Source of the DNA: Buddleja alternifolia
Taxonomy: Eukaryota > Streptophyta > Magnoliopsida > Lamiales > Scrophulariaceae
DNA: 64,000 nt
Direction: 5' to 3'
Assembly: GCA_019426215.1 (NCBI GenBank)
Contig: CM033400.1
Span: forward strand, 22,366,568 to 22,430,567
Below, piece after piece: positions 58,760 through 64,000 of the stretch. The notes under the pieces are model-generated. The model worked only from the letters and a program-made list of their open reading frames with translations, did no database searches and had not been told where the DNA came from. Positions within the stretch are counted from its first letter, which is position 1, and each line of letters opens with the position of its first letter. The translations under genes were made by a program, and so were the position numbers.

Positions 58760-60141
58760 TGTTGGTCCCAAGTGGCATACGAAAGGGTCTAGAAGGGGGG
58801 AGGGGTTGAATAGACCTTGAAGTCTTTTTCGACTTCAAAATTTCGTATTAAAAAATTGTGTTGGATGCTTGAGAAGTAGGGGCTTGACTAAACGTTTATT
58901 TAAGACTATTTGTAGAAAGTTAACTTAGACTTCAAGATTTGAATACTATAACCAAATAGGTTTAAGCGTTCACTTCTTTGATCAGTGTTAGCACAGCGAA
59001 ATTGATTTTATAGTCTTCTTGTTTGAAAGCTTTCAGCGTCACAAACTGTTTCTTAATTGCTTAGCGTTCAATTGAGTTTTACTTAATAGCTTTATGCAAT
59101 AATATGACAATATGGAAATTGACTGTAAAGTAAAGAACACAATATTTGTACGGTTCGTTGGGTGGTGTAATCCCAACTACGTCCTTCTTCTACTTGATCA
59201 CTTGGAGGCAATCCACTAAGATGATTCTCAAATAATCACAAAAAATCTTCTACAAATTAGGGAGAGATGGATGTTGATGACTTGAACTCCTTGATCACAC
59301 AGATTTCTGCTCTAAGACACTTCTATCCCCTTTCTTATTTCACTCAGAAATAATGCAAGTATCCAACTTCGACTTCACACAGATCGCGAGGCTTGTATGG
59401 GTTTTTCTGAATGGTTTGTTTGATTTTGATAAAGTTCAAACAACTAGGAATATCTCAATAGTAATGTAGGTTTCTCTGAAAAAGAATGTTTAAGATATTG
59501 GTTGACTGTCTCAGGATTTGAATAAAAGCAAAGAAAATGTTTACTTGAATATTCTGGCTTTTCTGAGAATTTAAGGAATGAGACTTCAATTCAACAGAAA
59601 TTTGTTTACTGTAGTCTGTGAATAGTTGACAGTCCAATAGGGTGGCTTCTCCGTACGTCCGAAAGAGCTTATCACATTTAATGCTCTTATCAGCATTTAA
59701 TGCATTTGAATTAAATGTCCGTTGGCATTTAATGCACTGAGAGTATTTGCATTCAACTCCTTCTGGACTTAGAAATACATTCAGGTGAAATCAATCATTG
59801 ATAGACGCTCATTCATCCTTGAATAACTTCTGTCCTAATAAACGCTTGATGTAGATGGTCATTTGGACGCTTGGAATCTTTATCTTTATTCAGACTTCAG
59901 GCGCTTGAGCCTTCAAACTTAACTTCTGATAAACTCACTCAGAAATTATCAAACGCTCAGTCTAAGAGTACTTAGCTTAACAATCTAGAATAAAATAAAT
60001 CAAAGCCTATGAAGCCTCTTACAATTCTAACGCTTCAAAGCTTATACATGATTTCTAAATAAAATCAAACTTACATATTTTGGGGTCTAACATAAAATCC
60101 TAATTGTCATCATCAAAACTTCTAACATGAAATTCCTAACA
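58760..60141 (-). repeat. copia-2 5' LTR
   Basis: 1,382 bp. It matches 46538-48074 but lacks about 155 bp (the region equivalent to 47382-47540 is missing at about 59605), and has a short GGGGGGAGGGG insertion. Confidence 0.92.
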
Positions 60142-60194
60142 ATGCTAGAAAGGAGCATTGACAAACTATAAAATGGATTTTATGATACACCCAT

Positions 60195-60465
60195 GAGACA
60201 ACAGATGTTGGATTGGTATTCGAGCAGAAAGACAGTCAATGTGTAGTCGGATACTGTGATATAGACTATGGTGGTGATTTAGATAAGCGTAGATCAACTA
60301 CATGTGATGAATTTACTCTTGCTAAAGCACTAGTCAGTTGGAAGTCTACTTTACTGTCAACGGTTGATCTGTCTACTATAGAAGTAGAGTATATGGAAAT
60401 CTCAAAGGATGTAAATGAAGCAATCTGGCTCCAAGGATTGACTGGCTTCAATCTCAAAGCGAACC
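60195..60465 (+). pseudogene. fragment of another copia RNase H
   Basis: Plus-strand TTDVGLVFEQKDSQCVVGY, CDIDYGGDLDKRRSTTCDEF, ALVSWKSTLLSTVDLSTIEV, EYMEISKDVNEAIWLQGL. A typical copia RNase H with the first catalytic Asp in CDIDY. Uninterrupted over 85 codons but without an RT upstream. Copia-2 abuts its left edge. The other scrap, at 46010-46396, is on the opposite strand, so they are not simply two halves of one element. Confidence 0.8.
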
Positions 60466-61575
60466 ATGTGCCTCATCAGCCACAACAACCAACTCATCAT
60501 TATGTTGAGGCGGCAAAAGTATCAAATGGTTCATCATCAGTCACAACAGGATCATGTTCATCATCCCTCCTCTAATTTGTTGGAAGACTTCACTTTACGG
60601 CTTAGCAACATCCACAAAGGAGTCAAAATCATGTCCATGTAAGGAGCGACATTAAATAAAGGGTCAAACTGAGAATCCCTCAACCAAGTCATCCCATTCG
60701 GATGGTCACTCAAACATTGTTCAATAATCTGCATTCTTCAGCCATTTTACACTAGGTGGAAATTTTTCCCTTGACATTACATTCTTTGGGAGTCAAAGAA
60801 AGATCGGGGACCTGAAACAAAAATAATACAATGTTATTCAAAACTTGTTCTGATATTTTAATGTCATGTAAGGTTCCAAAAATATTTTCTTCTAAAATTA
60901 ACTAAATCCATCTATCATAATAAATATAAGCAAAAGAAACTGAGAACTATTAACTATTAACAAATCTGAGATACTAGATTCAGTATATCAGTTTATAATA
61001 ACTATTAGCAAATCTGAGATACTAGGTTTTGTTATGTTAGTCAACCTCGTTCTTCTTGATTCTCCATTTTGGTACTGAATTTTGTTCACAAATAAGCCAA
61101 CGATAATACACAAAACCAAATATGTAATTACAATTTTATCTATTTTCTAAATGTGACTATAGTTTTATAAAATGCATATTTCAAGTATCCTAGAAGTTCT
61201 TGTTCTATAGAGATGCTGTAAATTATACTAGATAATGAAGTTACACAGTGCCTGAATGTATGGAAGAGATGATTATAAAAAAATCAATATGGCTACACTT
61301 ATTTGCTTACTATGAACCTATCATTAACAGATTTAAGTTTTTTTTAGTAATTACTGATATGATTCAAATGCAAAAATCAAACTGAATAATAGACAACCAA
61401 CAACTTACGCCCTGCTTGACTTGCTTTACTTCTAAATAACGATTATATCTCCAAAATACCCAGTAATTCCCGAACTTTTGAGTAGTGCATTTGCGCTTAA
61501 CTAATATTTGTTGTACTAATCAAACATATTAACAAGATTTTTCAAATGATTTTAAAAACTGGATGATCACATGAT

Positions 61576-61607
61576 CTGAGATACTGGATCCAGTATCCAG
61601 TATCTCA
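61576..61607. repeat. perfect 13-bp inverted repeat containing an 18-bp palindrome
   Basis: CTGAGATACTGGA ... TCCAGTATCTCAG, with the palindrome GATACTGGATCCAGTATC (61580-61597) inside it. Confidence 0.9.
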
Positions 61608-62093
61608 GATTCTAATAACTATTAACAAATCTGATACTGGATCACATGATCTGAGAATATGAAGCCAAAACATTTTCTGCACAAATCTGATACTAAATCT
61701 ATATTATGAAGCCGTTAGACTTAAAATCACATGAATCGTTAGAATTAAAATCACATAAAGACTTAAAATCACATTTGCACAAAACATTTGCTACAAATCT
61801 AATACTAAATCACATGAAGCCGTTAGACATAAAACCTGTATTATGCACAAATCTATCAAGTTCACATTTCTATAATTTTATCAAACAAAAGAAAACATAA
61901 ATAGTTAAAAATATTAACAAATGTGAACAGTATTTTACTTACAGGGGGTGTCAATGAAGATGAAGGCTCGTTCTTGGGAACCAATGCAAACTCTAGACGA
62001 CAGGGAGCAGCCATTGACTGCAAATGCATGATTAAAACCATAAAATTAAAAAAAATTATTGCAAAAACCCTAAATTGCGAAAGATGCTTCAAA

Positions 62094-62280
62094 AATAAAA
62101 ATTAACTTAGAGAAATTGAAGAGCAAAGATCTTTGCCGAAGGTTTTCCAAAATTTCACAACAAAATTCGTAGAATTTATCAAATATGCTTCAAAAATAAA
62201 AATTACCTTGGGGAAATTAACTTTAAAGTTTGGAGCAAGGTTTTTCCAAAATTTCACAACCAAAATCGTCTTTCTCAAAT
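62094..62280. repeat. 91-bp tandem duplication
   Basis: GCTTCAAAAATAAAAATTA begins at 62096 and 62187. The copies run on through CTTTCAAAATTTCACAAC-like sequence (TTTTCCAAAATTTCACAAC at both), with several differences. Confidence 0.8.
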
Positions 62281-62573
62281 TACACACTTTTCTGCACACA
62301 CCTTGGGTCTCTTGCTTCTCTTTTGCACTCCAGTATCATGTATCTTGGATCTTCCCATTAATGTGAGAGAGGGGGGCGTGTTGGGGGTTGTTATGGTAAA
62401 AAGGGGGTATAAAGGTAATTAGATCTTAAATATTAAAAAAAATTAGGAGAAAAATCGCGTTTCAGGAGTGAAACGCGCTTCTTCAAGTGGGGTATTTTGG
62501 TCATTCCTGCTATAATAGAATGGAAAAAGAAAAAAAAAAGGGAAAATATTAAAACAGAGCCTTTACCTTCAAT

Positions 62574-63297
62574 TAGGGGTGTTCACGAATTGACCGAACC
62601 GACCGCAAACCGAAAAATTCGGTTCGATTTTCGTTTTTTTTTTCCAAAATTCGGTTTTCGGTTTTGAGGTTCGGTCGGTTCAGTTAACCGAAAAACTGAT
62701 TTTTATCTATTTATATAGTATAATATAGACCAAAAACTATAAAAAATGTGTTTCCTAGTGACAACTTATAGAAAAATAAAGAAAATGAATTAAAATTAGT
62801 CATAATTAAATTTTAATTATTTATTTATATCTAATTTATTTATTTATTTATACCGAAAAATCGAATCGAACCAGTTCACTTTTTAATTTCATTATATTAA
62901 TTTTAGGTGGTCATGCTAAACATAATTGTAAATATATAAATGTATGCATTCCAAAGAAAAAGTGAACAACAATAGCCAAAAGACAGTAGACAGTGAGAGT
63001 TTTGAAAAAACAGTAGCAATTTTTTTTTTCTTTTTCGGTTTTAACCGAACCCAAAAAAAACCGACCGAACCGGTCGGTTTTTAACCGAATTGAACCGAAC
63101 CGAACCTGTTGTTCGGTTCTCGGTCCAAGTTTTCGGTAACAGGTTCGGTTTTCAGTCCAAATTTTTGGAAAACTGAAATTTCGGTCAGGTTCGGTTCTCG
63201 GTCCGGGTTTTCGGTCCGAATTTTTGGAAAACTGAAATTTCGGTTAACCAAAAATTCGGTTCGATTCGGTTAAAAAACCGACCGATGAACACCCCTA
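62574..63297. mobile_element. hAT-type MITE
   Basis: A 724-bp element with inverted ends TAGGGGTGTTCA ... TGAACACCCCTA, flanked by CCTTCAAT (62566-62573) and CTTTCAAT (63298-63305), an 8-bp duplication with one mismatch. The subterminal parts are full of CCGAACCGACC/GGTTCGGTCGG repeats. No coding sequence. It lies about 410 bp upstream of the RCC1 gene start and may affect its promoter. Confidence 0.9.
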
Positions 63298-63710
63298 CTT
63301 TCAATAAGAGTGCACATGAGGCACTTTAATGCCAACAACCCCACTTTAAAGCACACTCTTATCGACTTTCAAATAATAGCTTAAACTACTTAAGAGAATT
63401 AGAAACTAAATTGATCTTTACAAACACTTTCAAATAACTTATATTTAGGTACAAGTGGAGAATCTGAAACCAGGCCTTAAATAAAGTGCCACTACGAACT
63501 CTACCGTTTGCCTAGTGCCAAGTTGCCAACTAAACAAAACTAAACGCGTACACCCCTACATCAACACAGAGACGTTACGTAGCATAATTCCAAGCCATCA
63601 ATTGAAACTCCTTCGCCTCTCCAGTCTACTACAACTGCCGAATAATCATCAAAAAACACTACAACCAAGATTTCACATGAACCCATTTTGCTTCTCCACA
63701 ATTCCAGACA
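63298..63710 (+). promoter_or_regulatory. presumed promoter and 5' UTR of the RCC1 gene
   Basis: The only sequence between the MITE and the RCC1 ATG. No clear TATA box was picked out; the role is inferred from position. Confidence 0.4.
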
Positions 63711-64000
63711 ATGGCAACATCAAGAACTCATGCTTGCATGAGAAAACTAGCATCATTATCAAATTTGATGAACAGCAAACCAAGATCAGCTTTCGGGTCA
63801 AGTTTTAGAAGGTGGGTTTCTGTTAAAAGTGACGAACACGAAGATTTCACAGAAGAATTAAGTAAAGGAGTGAGATTCGCCGCTGTGTGGGGAAACGGAG
63901 ATTACGGAAGGCTAGGATTAGGCAATTTGCAGTCGGAGTGGAGGCCTAAGCCTATTCCGCCATCTGCCTTTGATAATCAGAGTTTGAAGGAGATCGCTTG
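63711..64000 (+). CDS. RCC1-family (RCC1/UVR8/GEF-like) protein, N-terminal part
   Basis: ATG at 63711 opens a frame that runs uninterrupted to the window edge (96 codons plus 2 bases). Residues 1-40 (MATSRTHACMRKLASLSNLM, then SKPRSAFGSSFRRWVS) are rich in Arg, Ser and Lys and have no acidic residue, as in a mitochondrial transit peptide. After a Glu/Asp-rich link comes an RCC1 repeat start: VRFAAVWGNGDYGRLGLGNL, then QSEWRPKPIPPSAFDNQSLK and EIAC, the usual repeat end. RCC1-type proteins form seven-bladed beta propellers; in plants the family includes UVR8 and mitochondrial splicing factors. Which one this is cannot be told from one blade. The absence of stops sets it apart from the transposon genes around. 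Confidence 0.85.
   Translation, partial: MATSRTHACMRKLASLSNLMNSKPRSAFGSSFRRWVSVKSDEHEDFTEELSKGVRFAAVWGNGDYGRLGLGNLQSEWRPKPIPPSAFDNQSLKEIA

Larger units (their letters stand above)
46538..60141 (-). mobile_element. SIRE-like Ty1-copia retrotransposon with long extra ORF (copia-2)
   Basis: 13,604 bp, TGTTGGTCCCAAGTGGCATA ... TTCCTAACA. It is flanked by ATCCT (46533-46537) and ATGCT (60142-60146), one mismatch. PBS next to the right LTR on the minus strand, so it reads right to left: LTR, gag, pol, then a 4-kb ORF, PPT and LTR. Large size, gag with a long C-terminal coiled coil and an ORF after pol match the SIRE (Maximus) lineage. Multiple stops show that it is dead. The genes contain many sites for C-to-T decay. 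Confidence 0.92.
60580..62573. other. non-coding, with small repeats
   Basis: No supported gene. AAATCTGAGATACTAG recurs near 60965, 61012 and in altered form to 61640. A perfect hairpin lies at 61576-61607, a tandem duplication at 62094-62280 and a short stem (GCGTTTCA/TGAAACGC) at 62457-62476. Confidence 0.5.

Noticed and set aside
60213..60575. Complete 120-residue host protein
   Set aside because: The first 85 residues are copia RNase H; the tail is low-complexity readthrough.

Overview
The window is nuclear DNA of a flowering plant, probably a eudicot; the species cannot be told. It is AT-rich, has spliced genes, and is dominated by plant-type mobile DNA: a Helitron, a LINE, Ty1-copia and Gypsy-like LTR elements, and hAT, PIF/Harbinger and Mutator-like MITEs. 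The only clearly live host gene is the 5' end of an RCC1-family gene at the right edge (63711-64000, +). Host-like leftovers at the left are a broken F-box/LRR/FBD gene (1-1026) and a 140-codon endonuclease-like ORF (3624-4046).

Layout. 1-5.5 kb: F-box remnant, a MITE with long inverted ends, the endonuclease-like ORF followed by a 40-bp minisatellite, and an inverted-repeat element carrying four 186-bp tandem units. About 5.8-13.9 kb (minus): an almost intact Helitron, with a spliced RepHel gene (HUH Rep then Pif1 helicase, interrupted by one amber codon) followed by an overlapping, decayed multi-exon RPA1-like gene. 13.9-17.2 kb: non-coding, with short repeats and microsatellites.

17247-43094 (minus) is one LINE of about 4.8 kb spread over 25.8 kb by later insertions. 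Its outer 15-bp target duplication is still visible. Inside it are a hAT-type element (18488-19504, itself holding a Mutator-like MITE), a full Ty1-copia element (21650-31259, itself holding a Tourist-like MITE), and two LARD-like Gypsy-type elements side by side (31774-37126 and 37135-42176). At each interruption that falls in coding sequence, the flanking target duplication and the reading frame agree, so the order of events can be read from the sequence.

43634-45292 is a solo LTR. 46538-60141 (minus) is a 13.6-kb SIRE-like Ty1-copia element with gag, pol and an unusually long extra ORF (about 1,360 codons) between pol and the 3' LTR. It sits between two scraps of another copia element on opposite strands. 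60.6-63.7 kb is non-coding, with a hAT-type MITE just upstream of the RCC1 gene.

Most element genes are dead. Several lesions in catalytic residues and many stop codons are C-to-T or G-to-A changes, as expected from deamination of methylated cytosine. The pair of LTRs at 31774-32910 and 35990-37126 is nearly identical, so that element is the youngest datable insertion. All element ends come from reading terminal motifs and target duplications by eye; family names rest on recognised motifs, not on searches.
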